Assembly (NCBI GenBank): GCA_016432265.1
Contig: CP066681.1
Location: 2,258,342-2,322,341 of the forward strand
Reading direction: 5' to 3'
Length of the DNA stretch: 64,000 bases
DNA from: Micavibrio aeruginosavorus
GTDB taxonomy: Bacteria > Pseudomonadota > Alphaproteobacteria > Micavibrionales > Micavibrionaceae
A model generated the notes under the pieces. The model saw only the letters and a program-made list of their open reading frames with translations. It was not told the origin of the DNA and did not search any database. This document shows positions 40,100 through 48,708 of the stretch, piece by piece. Both the position numbers and the translations under genes were made by a program. Each line of letters begins with the position of its first letter. Within the stretch, counting starts at the first letter, position 1.

Positions 40100-41026
40100 T
40101 CAGGCCAGGGCCACAGTCGATGAACCGCCACGCCCGGCGATATGACTGATCGCAGCCCCGGGATCGTCCATATACAGATCAACCATCATCCACGCGCCCT
40201 CGGTCGAAAAGAGCTTGTGCAGGATCGCGTTATTGAGCGCATGGCCGGCGCGAAAACCTTCATACGCGCCAATGATCGGCCCCCCGGCGAGAAACAGGTC
40301 GCCCACCGCATCCAGCAATTTATGGCGAATAAATTCGTTATGGAAGCGCAGACCCTCTTTATTCACCACGCGTCCTTCGTCGATTACGATAGCGTTATCG
40401 AGCGAGCCGCCACGCGCCAGGCCGGCGCTGCGCATCGCTTCCACTTCTTTCAGGAAGCCGAATGTCCGGGCCTCCGCCAGATCATGACGGAAATTGCCAT
40501 TGACCAGCGTAGTCGTGAAAAACTGCTTGCCGATCACCGCATTCGGAAATTCAATCTGGCCGCTGAAACTGCAGCTTTGCGCTGGCGACAGGCGCACGCG
40601 CTTGCCATCGTCCTCGATCATGATTTCCTTGAGAACCTTGATCGCGCGGCGCGGTGCCGTTTGTGCGCGCGTTCCGATTTCATCGATCCTGGCAACAAAC
40701 GGGGCCGAGCTGCCATCCAGAACCGGCACTTCCGGGCCATCGAGTTCAATACGCACGTTGTCAACGCCGCAACCACGCAGCGCCGCCATCAAATGCTCGA
40801 TCGTGCCAACAGTCGCGCCATCCTTGTTGCCAACCATCGTGCACAGGCGCGTATCCACCACATTCGCCCATAACGCGGCGATAACATTGTCACGATCCTG
40901 TATATCGGTACGGATGAAGAAGATGCCATGGTCGGCGTCTGCAGGCTTGACCGTCATGGTGACGATCCGGCCACTATGCAACCCGACACCTTGAAACGTG
41001 ATCTCGGCATTTAATGTGTGTTGCAT
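40100..41026 (-). CDS. lpxC: UDP-3-O-acyl-N-acetylglucosamine deacetylase
   Basis: 308 residues. LpxC catalyses the committed, zinc-dependent step of lipid A synthesis. It shows the N-terminal MQHTLNAEITFQGVGLHSGR, GTIEHLMAALRGCGVDN (zinc His), LDGPEVPVLDGSSAPFV, ARTFGFLKEVEAMRSAGLARGGSLDN and FHNEFIRHKLLDAVGDLFLAG (His and Asp zinc ligands), then the catalytic GHALNN. It is separated from ftsZ by an AT-rich 600-bp stretch holding a divergent small ORF. Confidence 0.97.
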   Translation of the reverse strand: MQHTLNAEITFQGVGLHSGRIVTMTVKPADADHGIFFIRTDIQDRDNVIAALWANVVDTRLCTMVGNKDGATVGTIEHLMAALRGCGVDNVRIELDGPEVPVLDGSSAPFVARIDEIGTRAQTAPRRAIKVLKEIMIEDDGKRVRLSPAQSCSFSGQIEFPNAVIGKQFFTTTLVNGNFRHDLAEARTFGFLKEVEAMRSAGLARGGSLDNAIVIDEGRVVNKEGLRFHNEFIRHKLLDAVGDLFLAGGPIIGAYEGFRAGHALNNAILHKLFSTEGAWMMVDLYMDDPGAAISHIAGRGGSSTVALA

Positions 41027-41319
41027 GTACGCTGTCGCCTTTATTAGATGATTCTAAACTTGCTTATGTTGAATATAAAGCGGCCCATTTTCCTAAACAA
41101 ATCACGCTTTATTGCGCTGTGTTACAATGCACAAAAAAATTTTTATCTATATATATCAATGAATTATATAGGATCAAACCACTCCGTAACCTCTCGTAAA
41201 AAACGTAGACAAGCCACATTTTTTTATTTAAACGGATTGTCATAAAAATAAATAAATTCCATGCAGCCAGAAAGCGCCACCTGCCTGCTATATGAAAATA
41301 AACTAAGGGGATGAAGAAA
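41027..41319. other. AT-rich spacer upstream of lpxC
   Basis: 293 bp between divergent lpxC and a small ORF. It contains long A/T runs (around 41136-41165 and 41219-41255), well below the G+C of nearby genes. It presumably holds promoters for both directions. I see no RNA gene. Confidence 0.5.
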
Positions 41320-41604
41320 ATGAACCAAAAAGCCAGGCCAGACACTTCTTACGACTTCAGCGACGACCCACAGGTGGTGGGGATGCCCTCTTACAACGCA
41401 GTTCCGGGTATATTGCTTGCTAGCTTAGCAACAGCGTTTGTGATCGGGGTTTATGGCAAGATCATTCCGGCCACCCCGGCATTGACCGAATCCTCACAGG
41501 CTAGCAAACCTGCACTTTCCGCAAAACAAGCAGCAAACGCCCCGAAGACAAAGCCCGGTACCTTGCTCATAAAAAAAGGAGCCTCAAAACCGAGGCTCCC
41601 TTAA
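41320..41604 (+). CDS. Small single-span membrane protein, unknown
   Basis: 94 residues from the ATG at 41320 (TAAGGGG eight nt upstream; ATG 41311 is the alternative). It has a polar N-terminus (MNQKARPDTSYDFSDDPQ), one hydrophobic segment AVPGILLASLATAFVIGVYG (about 28-47), and a Lys/Ala/Pro-rich tail. It is the only plus-strand gene inside the division cluster. Its last codons are encoded by the arm of the ftsZ terminator hairpin, so translation of the 3' end and ftsZ termination share bases. I recognise no family. Confidence 0.55.
   Translation: MNQKARPDTSYDFSDDPQVVGMPSYNAVPGILLASLATAFVIGVYGKIIPATPALTESSQASKPALSAKQAANAPKTKPGTLLIKKGASKPRLP
41571..41599 (-). terminator. Intrinsic terminator of ftsZ
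   Basis: Minus strand: GGAGCCTC (41592-41599) pairs with GAGGCTCC (41578-41585), loop of 6, followed by T7 (A7 at 41571-41577). It lies 29 bp after the ftsZ stop and overlaps the 3' end of the convergent small ORF. Confidence 0.9.
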
Positions 41605-41627
41605 AGTTATCAGCCGTCCGTCAACGG

Positions 41628-43469
41628 CTAGTTGGCTTGGCGACGGAGAAAAGCCGGAATATCCAGTTCGTCGTCAGCAGGTTCCGCAGGGCGGGCTGCG
41701 ACAGGCGCTTCTATATTCAGGCTTCCCTGAAGCGGGCGCTGAGACGCCCGCAAACCGGTTTCAACGCTGACCGTCTCTTCGGCGGTCTCCTCGACGGCCT
41801 GCGGCGCGTGATGACGCAACTGGCTGGTAAAACGCTCGAAGATCGAAGGGTTGCGTTTTTTAGGTTGCGGTGCAGCCGCGGATACAGGCGGACGCAACGA
41901 ATAGCCCTGCGCGGATGCCTGTTCGGTCACTGCGTTTGTGCGCGAAGCCGTCAGGTTGGTAAATTGCGGGCCGTAGCCGGTCGCCATATTGTCCCGGCTG
42001 CGGCTTTCCGGTGGCACTTCCACCGGCTGCGGCGGGATGAAGGCGTTGTTATACACCGCCCCGCGTACGGATTGAGATGCGACTTCATGCGTCCCTCCCT
42101 GGCCCGCGTACGCAGGCGCAGGCGCATAAGCCGCTTCAGGCTTTTTTACGGCCACCTCATAAGGCTGCACCTGATCGAACAGGTCGCCCCCCGCGACTTC
42201 GACGACTTCCTCAACGCGACGAGCCGTTGCCATGGCGGCAGGTTGCTGTACGGGAACGTAAGAAGGTGCCGTTACCGGCCGGCTTGCCACAGTGGCGGCC
42301 GAACGAGCCATCGCCACGCCTTGCGGCATCGCGGGCGCATGGTAAGGCTGACGGGCATAGGCGCTCACCGGCGGTTCGTCCACAGCACTGCTGGTCGCTT
42401 GCGGCTGGGCACGCTCGACACGGCGCTCGCCCTGTTGCTGCTGGGCCGTCAGCGCATTGATAATATGAGGCCCGAAATTGCCTTTGCTTTTCTTGACCTC
42501 GGCGGCATCGATGCCTGTCGCCACAATGGACACGCGCATAACGCCTTCCATCGCCGGGTTGTAGGTCGAGCCGACAATGATATTCGCGTTCGGATCGACT
42601 TCATCGCGGATGCGGTTGCAGGCTTCATCAACCTCGAACAGCGTCAGATCGGTGCCGCCCGAGATATTGATGATGACAGCGCGCGCGCCTTTCATCGATA
42701 CATCATCCAGCAACGGATTGTTGATCGCCTTCTCGGCGGCTTCGATCGCGCGGCCATCGCCCGTGGCTTCGCCCGCGCCCATCATCGCCTTGCCCATTTC
42801 CGCCATGACGGTGCGAATATCGGCAAAATCGAGATTGATCTCGCCCGGCATCACGATCAGATCCGTCACACTGCGTACCGCGGATTGCAAGACGCTGTCG
42901 GCCATACGGAACGCTTCGCCATACGAGGTCTTCTCGTTAGCGACGCGGAAGAGGTTCTGGTTCGGGATCACAATCAGCGTATCGACGTGCTGTTGCATCT
43001 CTTCGATGCCGGCCTCGGCCATGCGCATGCGGGTCGTACCCTCGAAGTGGAACGGCTTGGTCACCACACCCACGGTCAGGATACCCTTGTCGCGGCAGGC
43101 GCGCGCGATAATCGGCGCAGCCCCCGTGCCCGTGCCCCCGCCCATGCCGGCGGTGATAAAGACCATATTGGCGCCTTCCAGATGGCGCATCACGTCATCC
43201 AGGGATTCCTCTGCGGCGGAGCGTCCGACTTCGGGGCGCGCCCCGGCCCCCAGCCCCCCGGTTACCGTTACACCCAGTTGAACACGGGTTTCGCACAGGC
43301 TGCCTTCGATGGCCTGCGCGTCGGTGTTGCAGACAACGAATTCGCATCCTTCAAGCCCGGCGCCAATCATATTATTGACGGCATTACCGCCGGCACCGCC
43401 GACACCAATAACTGCTATTCTGGGAGACAATTTATGCACCTCTTTGTGCTGAATTCTGACGTTAATCAT
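41628..43469 (-). CDS. ftsZ: Cell division GTPase FtsZ
   Basis: 613 residues, much longer than the roughly 380-residue enterobacterial protein. Tubulin-like GTPase: [16 protein letters not shown], the signature [22 protein letters not shown] (T7 loop) and the C-terminal half to about residue 325. A disordered Ala/Pro/Gln-rich linker of about 270 residues then leads to the C-terminal peptide [15 protein letters not shown], which binds FtsA and other partners. Long linkers are usual in alphaproteobacteria. Start ATG 43467-43469. It is preceded by 433 bp of regulatory sequence rich in GANTC sites and followed by a terminator, so it probably has its own promoter. Confidence 0.97.
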   Translation of the reverse strand: MINVRIQHKEVHKLSPRIAVIGVGGAGGNAVNNMIGAGLEGCEFVVCNTDAQAIEGSLCETRVQLGVTVTGGLGAGARPEVGRSAAEESLDDVMRHLEGANMVFITAGMGGGTGTGAAPIIARACRDKGILTVGVVTKPFHFEGTTRMRMAEAGIEEMQQHVDTLIVIPNQNLFRVANEKTSYGEAFRMADSVLQSAVRSVTDLIVMPGEINLDFADIRTVMAEMGKAMMGAGEATGDGRAIEAAEKAINNPLLDDVSMKGARAVIINISGGTDLTLFEVDEACNRIRDEVDPNANIIVGSTYNPAMEGVMRVSIVATGIDAAEVKKSKGNFGPHIINALTAQQQQGERRVERAQPQATSSAVDEPPVSAYARQPYHAPAMPQGVAMARSAATVASRPVTAPSYVPVQQPAAMATARRVEEVVEVAGGDLFDQVQPYEVAVKKPEAAYAPAPAYAGQGGTHEVASQSVRGAVYNNAFIPPQPVEVPPESRSRDNMATGYGPQFTNLTASRTNAVTEQASAQGYSLRPPVSAAAPQPKKRNPSIFERFTSQLRHHAPQAVEETAEETVSVETGLRASQRPLQGSLNIEAPVAARPAEPADDELDIPAFLRRQAN

Positions 43470-43475
43470 GGCGGG

Positions 43476-43865
43476 GAATCCTCCATAGGCTTGATCTCCT
43501 TGTGATTCTATCTCTGTTCATGGATTGTTATGAAGTAGCCAAACTTGCCATCCGGCTCATTTATCAGTGATTTACGCATGGTTTCGACACTCTCCAACCG
43601 GATTCAACGCTTGAGCATTCTGATCTAAGTGATTCTTTCGACTCAGGTTTACGGAGTGTCGCAAAGCCCCATTGATTCGTGAAGAGTCGCAAGGCAGAAA
43701 CCTGTGGATAAGCGCGGCTTTCGCCCGCTAAAGTTCTGTTGAAAATAAATTTTACGCTTTTGGGGTCTGTTGACAGTTCGGTGCGAAACTGAATCGCCCC
43801 CTGTGGAGATTCGTGAAGCCGTTGAAATGACTCGGATTTTACCCTTTCATAGACAAAGGCGAATC
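43476..43865. promoter_or_regulatory. Cluster of eleven GANTC sites upstream of ftsZ
   Basis: GANTC occurs at 43476, 43504, 43601, 43631, 43640, 43674, 43684, 43791, 43808, 43829 and 43861. A 390-bp stretch would contain one or two by chance. In alphaproteobacteria GANTC is methylated by CcrM and read by GcrA, and in Caulobacter methylation activates ftsZ. The block also has an 11-bp direct repeat GATTCGTGAAG (43674-43684 and 43808-43818) and an inverted pair CGACTC/GAGTCG. Cell-cycle control of ftsZ here is inference. Confidence 0.75.
43703..43711 (-). promoter_or_regulatory. Perfect DnaA box upstream of ftsZ
   Basis: TGTGGATAA (complement of TTATCCACA) lies 234 bp upstream of the ftsZ start, inside the GANTC cluster. 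A near match, TGTGGAGAT, is at 43802-43810. DnaA is known to activate ftsZ in Caulobacter. Confidence 0.55.
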
Positions 43866-43902
43866 AAAGTTCATTTTTTTAGAAAATCACACCAGGCAAA
43901 GG

Positions 43903-44472
43903 TTAATTAAAAATCAGACCCTGCTGCCGGCGCGCATTGCATAAAGCCTTAGCCTGAGGCTCATCAGGCACACTGTGCGCTCCGACGTCATATCGCAACT
44001 CAAATCCGCCATCACCGATCTTACGCAAGGCATAAGAAAAAAGATCGTCGGCAATCACCTTAACCTCCCGGCTAAAGGCGGTTTCATCATCCTTAAGTTT
44101 GCCCTCAAAACCGGGCGAGAGGTAATGCTCTTTAAAAAGAGCATGCGCGCGCCTTCTTTGTTGGCTCTGCCACCGCTCAACCATGGCCTGATGGAAAGCG
44201 TTGATATGCGCTCCCTGCCTTTTTTCATGCGCTTCAAGGTCATTCCCGGCATGAAGACGGTTCGTCGATTGAATCTGAACAACAACACCATAATCATGGC
44301 GACTGTCCTTGCCACATACCATGAATACAGAAGGGGACAGGTAAACATTGACCCGGCTTGCATCACCGCTTTCCAGCTTTGGAACATGCGTTGAAGCCGC
44401 ACACGCACCTGACAACAAGGCCGACGACAGGCAAACACTGGAAAAAAAACGGCGGACATTCTGTAACGACAT
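43903..44472 (-). CDS. Exported protein of unknown function between ftsA and ftsZ
   Basis: 189 residues. Basic start MSLQNVRRFF, then a hydrophobic run SSVCLSSALLSGACA that fits a signal peptide. Cleavage after ACA (signal peptidase I) or before the Cys (weak lipobox SGAC) are both possible. The mature part is charged and helical with AHEKRQGAHINAFHQAMVERWQSQQRRRAHALFKEH in the centre and a basic C-terminus. I recognise no domain. It starts 71 bp after ftsA on the same strand, so it may be the last gene of the ftsQ-ftsA transcript. Confidence 0.65.
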   Translation of the reverse strand: MSLQNVRRFFSSVCLSSALLSGACAASTHVPKLESGDASRVNVYLSPSVFMVCGKDSRHDYGVVVQIQSTNRLHAGNDLEAHEKRQGAHINAFHQAMVERWQSQQRRRAHALFKEHYLSPGFEGKLKDDETAFSREVKVIADDLFSYALRKIGDGGFELRYDVGAHSVPDEPQAKALCNARRQQGLIFN

Positions 44473-44543
44473 TGCAAAGCACCCTTTGATTATAAATTAT
44501 GACAACAATAACAAGGGCTCGGCAGCAACGCAAATTCAGAAAT

Positions 44544-45812
44544 TCACCAGTTTTCCTTGAACCAGACCTTGACCTGCTCCCACAAAGAGCCCGGGGCGGC
44601 CTGCGCGGTCACGGCCGCCGGGATTTCGTGGCTGCGTTCGGCGACATAACTGAGCAAACCGGCGGTTGTCGCGAAAGCTGGCCCGTTCACGGCCTCGGCC
44701 AGACCGCTGACGCGGATCGGACGGCCAAGACGTACTTGCTTGTCAAGGATCAACTGGGCCAGATCGCGCAGACCCGGAATCTGGCTGGCCCCGCCCGTCA
44801 GCACGACACGCCGCCCGGCCATTTGCCCGACGCCGCTTTCATTCAAACGGGCGCGGGTGAGCTCCAAAATCTCCTCAAGCCGCGGCTGAATAATTCCGAC
44901 CAGCAGCGAACGCGGCACGTGGTTCGGGTGGGTGCGGTCATCTTCGCCGATGATCGGCACGTCGATCACTTCGTTTTCATCGGCCAGCGTGGCCATGGCA
45001 TTGCCGTAAAGCGTCTTCAGGCGCTCGGCATCGGCGATCGACGTGGTCAGACCCCGCGCTATATCGCTTGTCACATGTTGCCCGCCGAGCGGCAGCGCAT
45101 CGGCATAAACCATCGCCCCGCCCTGAAACACGGCGAACGATGTCACGCCGCCGCCCATGTCGATCACGGTGCAACCGAGATCCATCTCGTCATCCACAAG
45201 GCAGGATAACCCCGCCGCATAAGGCGACAGGCACATGGCGGCGATATCGAGATGACTGGCCTCGATGCAGGTGGCGAAGTTCCGCAGGGCGGGAGTATCG
45301 CCGGTGACCAGGTGAATATCCACCCCCAGATTATGCCCCACCATCCCGCGCGGATCGCGGATATTCGGGTTTCCATCCAGGCTGTAACCCACGGGAATGG
45401 TGTGAATCAATTCACGGCCCGTGACAACCGCCTGATCCTGCGCTTTTGATAAAGCGCGACGAATATCGGTATCAGCGACCTCATGCCCCAGCGTATGCAC
45501 CTCAACATTGAAATTATGAGATTTTCCATGCACCCCCGGCACATTGACCATGACTTCGCGCAAAGGGTACCCCTTCATCGCCTCGGCGGCCATGTTTTCG
45601 GCGGCATGCACAGTCTGGCGGATCGAGGCCTCGGCGGCGGCAAGATCGATCACCGTCCCGGCCTTGACGCCGATCGCGGCCTGATGACCGATGCCCACCA
45701 CCTGAAAACGCCCCTCATCGTCCATCACGCGGGCAATAAAACAGGCGATTTTGCTGGAACCGATATCCAGCGCGGCAATTACGGAACCTTTGGGGCGGGG
45801 GCGTTGTCTCAT
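44544..45812 (-). CDS. ftsA: Cell division protein FtsA
   Basis: 422 residues from the ATG at 45810-45812 (MRQRPRPKGSVIAALDIGSSK); a GTG 15 nt upstream is an alternative and neither has a clear ribosome binding site. FtsA is the actin-like membrane tether of FtsZ. Motifs: ALDIGSSKIACFI (phosphate 1), VIDMGGGVTSFAVF (phosphate 2), VVLTGGASQIPGL (adenosine). The C-terminal amphipathic helix LWEQVKVWFKENW binds the membrane. It follows ftsQ with a 79-bp gap. Confidence 0.96.
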   Translation of the reverse strand: MRQRPRPKGSVIAALDIGSSKIACFIARVMDDEGRFQVVGIGHQAAIGVKAGTVIDLAAAEASIRQTVHAAENMAAEAMKGYPLREVMVNVPGVHGKSHNFNVEVHTLGHEVADTDIRRALSKAQDQAVVTGRELIHTIPVGYSLDGNPNIRDPRGMVGHNLGVDIHLVTGDTPALRNFATCIEASHLDIAAMCLSPYAAGLSCLVDDEMDLGCTVIDMGGGVTSFAVFQGGAMVYADALPLGGQHVTSDIARGLTTSIADAERLKTLYGNAMATLADENEVIDVPIIGEDDRTHPNHVPRSLLVGIIQPRLEEILELTRARLNESGVGQMAGRRVVLTGGASQIPGLRDLAQLILDKQVRLGRPIRVSGLAEAVNGPAFATTAGLLSYVAERSHEIPAAVTAQAAPGSLWEQVKVWFKENW

Positions 45813-45891
45813 AGTCGGCAGGGTCACTTAGGGGGTCGTCAGCAAGGATGGTTTCACCACTATAATCTTGCGAGCTTCTCCCTGTCCACAG

Positions 45892-46758
45892 CTAGATATT
45901 GTCGCCGCCCGCCGCCGTCGCGCGCGCCTGATATTCCTGCACCGCGCCGGGGCGCGTGCGCACGGTGATACGGTCGGTCTCGCGCAAATCGATCACGCTT
46001 AAATCCTTTTCAAGGATTTTATCCTCGGTCTGCGCCTTGGCCAGGCGGCTTAAGGCCAACCCGATATCCATTTCCGGCAGCCGCACAGTCATTTCGTTTT
46101 TTAATGTCAGATCCCAACGCCGGTCGCCAACCCATGTCGCGGCTTCAACCAGCGACTTGATTTCGGGTTCGGCCTCCAGCATCGCCAGCAGGTTATAGGC
46201 CTGCTCGTTGGCGTATTCCCCCACCACGATCGGCAGCGTTTTCTGGCTGGGGGAGAGCTTGTCGGTCAACGTCACGCCGTCGGCGTCGATCACGCGCAGC
46301 TTGTTCTTATGCTGCCATAGCGCTATCGGTTCACGCTCTACCAGTCCGATATAGATCGTATCCGGCAGGCGGCGTTCGATATGCACACTGCGCACCCAGG
46401 ACAGGCGCTCGATCATCTCGCGGGTTTCAGCGGGGTCAAAGGCGAAGATCGGGTCGCCGCGCTCCAGATTGACGATCGCGCGCAAGACATCGGGATCGGT
46501 TTCACGACGGCCCTCAACCAGAATGTTGTTAACGCGAAAACCGCTATCGGCAAGCAGGTCATACGCCTGATCTTGTGCCGCTTTCAGGGCGCGATCAATC
46601 ACACCGCTGCTGGCAAGCCAAGCCGTGCCGCACACCACAAGGGCGAGAGCACCGCAGGCCACGCCGAAGCGGCGGGCAAGGCTGCTTAAGCGCGCCTTTT
46701 GAGCGTTGCGGGCGCGGCGGCCGATGACTTGCGAGCGTGTTGTTCCAGACCGTGACAT
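45892..46758 (-). CDS. ftsQ: Cell division protein FtsQ
   Basis: 288 residues from the ATG at 46756-46758; a longer frame begins only with TTG at 46785. Either way the start lies inside the ddl 3' end (73-nt overlap). It has a basic cytoplasmic tail, one membrane helix (GVACGALALVVCGTAWLAS, about 33-51), then a POTRA domain (FRVNNILVEGRRETDPDVLRAIV...GDPIFAFDPAETREMIERLSWVRSVHIERRLPDTIYIGLVEREPIALWQ), which is the FtsQ hallmark. It recruits FtsB-FtsL to the divisome. Confidence 0.94.
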   Translation of the reverse strand: MSRSGTTRSQVIGRRARNAQKARLSSLARRFGVACGALALVVCGTAWLASSGVIDRALKAAQDQAYDLLADSGFRVNNILVEGRRETDPDVLRAIVNLERGDPIFAFDPAETREMIERLSWVRSVHIERRLPDTIYIGLVEREPIALWQHKNKLRVIDADGVTLTDKLSPSQKTLPIVVGEYANEQAYNLLAMLEAEPEIKSLVEAATWVGDRRWDLTLKNEMTVRLPEMDIGLALSRLAKAQTEDKILEKDLSVIDLRETDRITVRTRPGAVQEYQARATAAGGDNI

Positions 46759-47666
46759 TGGGCGGTTTCCACGAGGTGGGCACAAAGATCGTTATAGGAC
46801 ATTCCGTTATAGATGACTTGCGAAGGGCCGATCGACTCCGGCGTAAACCCGGGCTGGGTATTGATTTCGAGAAAATAAAGCCCTTCGGCACCGGGTTGGC
46901 TGTCGTCGTAACGAAAATCGCAACGGGCGATCCCGCAACAACCGATCACTTCAAAAACCCGTTCGGCGTAATCAAGCGCCAGCGCATAAACATCCTGCGG
47001 AATTTGGGCAGGCAGGATATATTCGGTGCGGGTGTCGTGATACTTGGCTTCGTAATCGAAAAAGCGCGTCTGCGATACGATTTCCGTCACCGCCTGCGCC
47101 TTGCCGTCCAGCACCGCCACGGTCAGTTCGCGCCCGGGGATATATTGCTCGACCAGAACTTCATCGCCGAACGCCCAGTTTTCCAGATCAAGCGGCGGCT
47201 GATTATCGCGTTCCATGATTATACGGACACCCACACTCGAACCCTCGCAAGGCGGCTTCACCACATAAGGCGGTTCCATCACATGCTGACGGATCACGTC
47301 ATCCTTGGCCACGACCATGCCCTGCGGCGCCCGCACGCCGACAGACGCCGCCATGCGTTTAGCCACCGGCTTGTTCATGCCGATCGCAGAAGCAAGAACG
47401 CCGGAATGGGTATAGGGTAATTCCAGAATATCGAGAACGGCCTGAATAGTGCCATCCTCCCCGCCCTTGCCGTGCAGGTTGTTGTAAACCACATCGGGTC
47501 GGGTATTCAATTCCTCAATCAGGCGTCCGATATCCTTTTGCACGTCGATGACTTTGACGTCATAGCCATTTTCGCGCAAGGCGCGTTCGATGGATTTTCC
47601 CTTTTCAAGAGACACCTGACGCTCGGCCGACCAGCCCCCCACAAGCAAAGCCACTTTCTTTTTCAT
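46686..47666 (-). CDS. ddl: D-alanine--D-alanine ligase
   Basis: 326 residues from the ATG at 47664-47666 (MKKKVALLVGGWSAERQVSL; GGGGAG upstream). It makes the D-Ala-D-Ala dipeptide for MurF. ATP-grasp motifs are visible: NNLHGKGGEDGTIQAVLDILELPYTHSGVLASAIGMNK, VVKPPCEGSSVGV (family form), GIARCDFRYD and YFLEINTQPGFTPESIGP. The GKGGEDG in place of the common GxxGEDG is family-consistent. The gap to murB is 88 bp, the only sizeable one between rsmH and ftsQ besides that around murC. Confidence 0.96.
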   Translation of the reverse strand: MKKKVALLVGGWSAERQVSLEKGKSIERALRENGYDVKVIDVQKDIGRLIEELNTRPDVVYNNLHGKGGEDGTIQAVLDILELPYTHSGVLASAIGMNKPVAKRMAASVGVRAPQGMVVAKDDVIRQHVMEPPYVVKPPCEGSSVGVRIIMERDNQPPLDLENWAFGDEVLVEQYIPGRELTVAVLDGKAQAVTEIVSQTRFFDYEAKYHDTRTEYILPAQIPQDVYALALDYAERVFEVIGCCGIARCDFRYDDSQPGAEGLYFLEINTQPGFTPESIGPSQVIYNGMSYNDLCAHLVETAQCHGLEQHARKSSAAAPATLKRRA

Positions 47667-47754
47667 GATGCACTCCCCGGAAATGATTGTGAGAACAGGC
47701 AGGAAACCGCTGATATGTCCATCATGACACAAGAAGGCACCCGGATTCCAGACC

Positions 47755-48708
47755 CTATTTCGCCAGAGGTTCGCCAATCCGTTTGATTTCCCAGCGCAGC
47801 GATATGCCAGAATCCGCCAGAACGCGGCGGCGCACTTCTTCTCCCAGAGCCTCAAGCGCGGTTGCAGTGGCCATTCCGGTATTGATCATAAAATTGGCAT
47901 GCAATTCCGACATCATCGCCCCGCCGATGGTCAGCCCCCGGCACCCGGCGCGGTCGATCAATTGCCAAACCTTTGTTCCGGCTGACAAACCCGCCTTTTC
48001 CACCTCTTCGGCCGTAGGGTTGGCGAAAGTCGACCCCCCGGTTTTCTCACGGATCGGCTGCGAGGCCCCCCGCTTCTCCTTGATCCCGGCCATAAAGGCC
48101 CTGATGTCATCTTCTTTCCCCGGGCGGCCCTGAAACAACGCTTCGGTGAAAACATACTCTTCAGGCGTACCGGTGTGACGGTAGCTCATCCCCATATCCG
48201 CAGGCGTCATCTTGTGAACAAGGCCTGTGCGGTCGACGGCGGTTACCTCGACCAGCACATCTTGGGTTTCGCTGCCGTAGCAACCGGCATTCATCCGCAG
48301 CGCGCCGCCGATGGTGCCGGGAATGCCGCTGAAGAACTCCAGACCCGCAACAGACGCCTTGGCCGCCGCCTGCGCCACATTGCCATCGAGCGCCATCGCC
48401 CCTGCACGAACAAGCCCGCCGGATTGCGTTTCAATAGCGGCGAACTCCTTGCCCAAGCGAATGACCACCCCACGCACCCCGCCGTCGCGCACGATGGTGT
48501 TCGACAACACCCCCAGCGTCGTCACCGGAATATGGGAAGGGCATTGCGCCAGAAAGCTCACCAGATCGTCTTGATCGGCAGGCTTGAACAGCACCTCGGC
48601 CGCGCCGCCGCAGCGGAACCACCCGACCTCGCCTAGCGGCGCGTTTTCGGTGTAGCGCCCGCGAACGGGAGGCAGCCCCCATTCCCGCTCTTTCAGGATC
48701 GCCGTCAT
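47755..48708 (-). CDS. murB: UDP-N-acetylenolpyruvoylglucosamine reductase
   Basis: 317 residues. FAD enzyme reducing UDP-GlcNAc-enolpyruvate to UDP-MurNAc. The flavin domain shows [22 protein letters not shown] and [23 protein letters not shown] (usually LGxGSN; a Leu replaces the Gly before SN). The sequence [18 protein letters not shown] and the C-terminal GGSTFANP (catalytic Ser) and [16 protein letters not shown] are type I MurB features. Its ATG overlaps the murC stop by 4 nt. Confidence 0.96.
   Translation of the reverse strand: MTAILKEREWGLPPVRGRYTENAPLGEVGWFRCGGAAEVLFKPADQDDLVSFLAQCPSHIPVTTLGVLSNTIVRDGGVRGVVIRLGKEFAAIETQSGGLVRAGAMALDGNVAQAAAKASVAGLEFFSGIPGTIGGALRMNAGCYGSETQDVLVEVTAVDRTGLVHKMTPADMGMSYRHTGTPEEYVFTEALFQGRPGKEDDIRAFMAGIKEKRGASQPIREKTGGSTFANPTAEEVEKAGLSAGTKVWQLIDRAGCRGLTIGGAMMSELHANFMINTGMATATALEALGEEVRRRVLADSGISLRWEIKRIGEPLAK

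Noticed and set aside
41637..43505. 622-codon open frame antisense to ftsZ
   Set aside because: It mirrors the ftsZ coding frame, has repetitive Arg/His-rich sequence, no family likeness and no ribosome binding site.
43866..43905. CtrA-type site (TTAA-N7-TTAA) before ftsZ
   Set aside because: TTAATTAA near 43896 has no correctly spaced second half.
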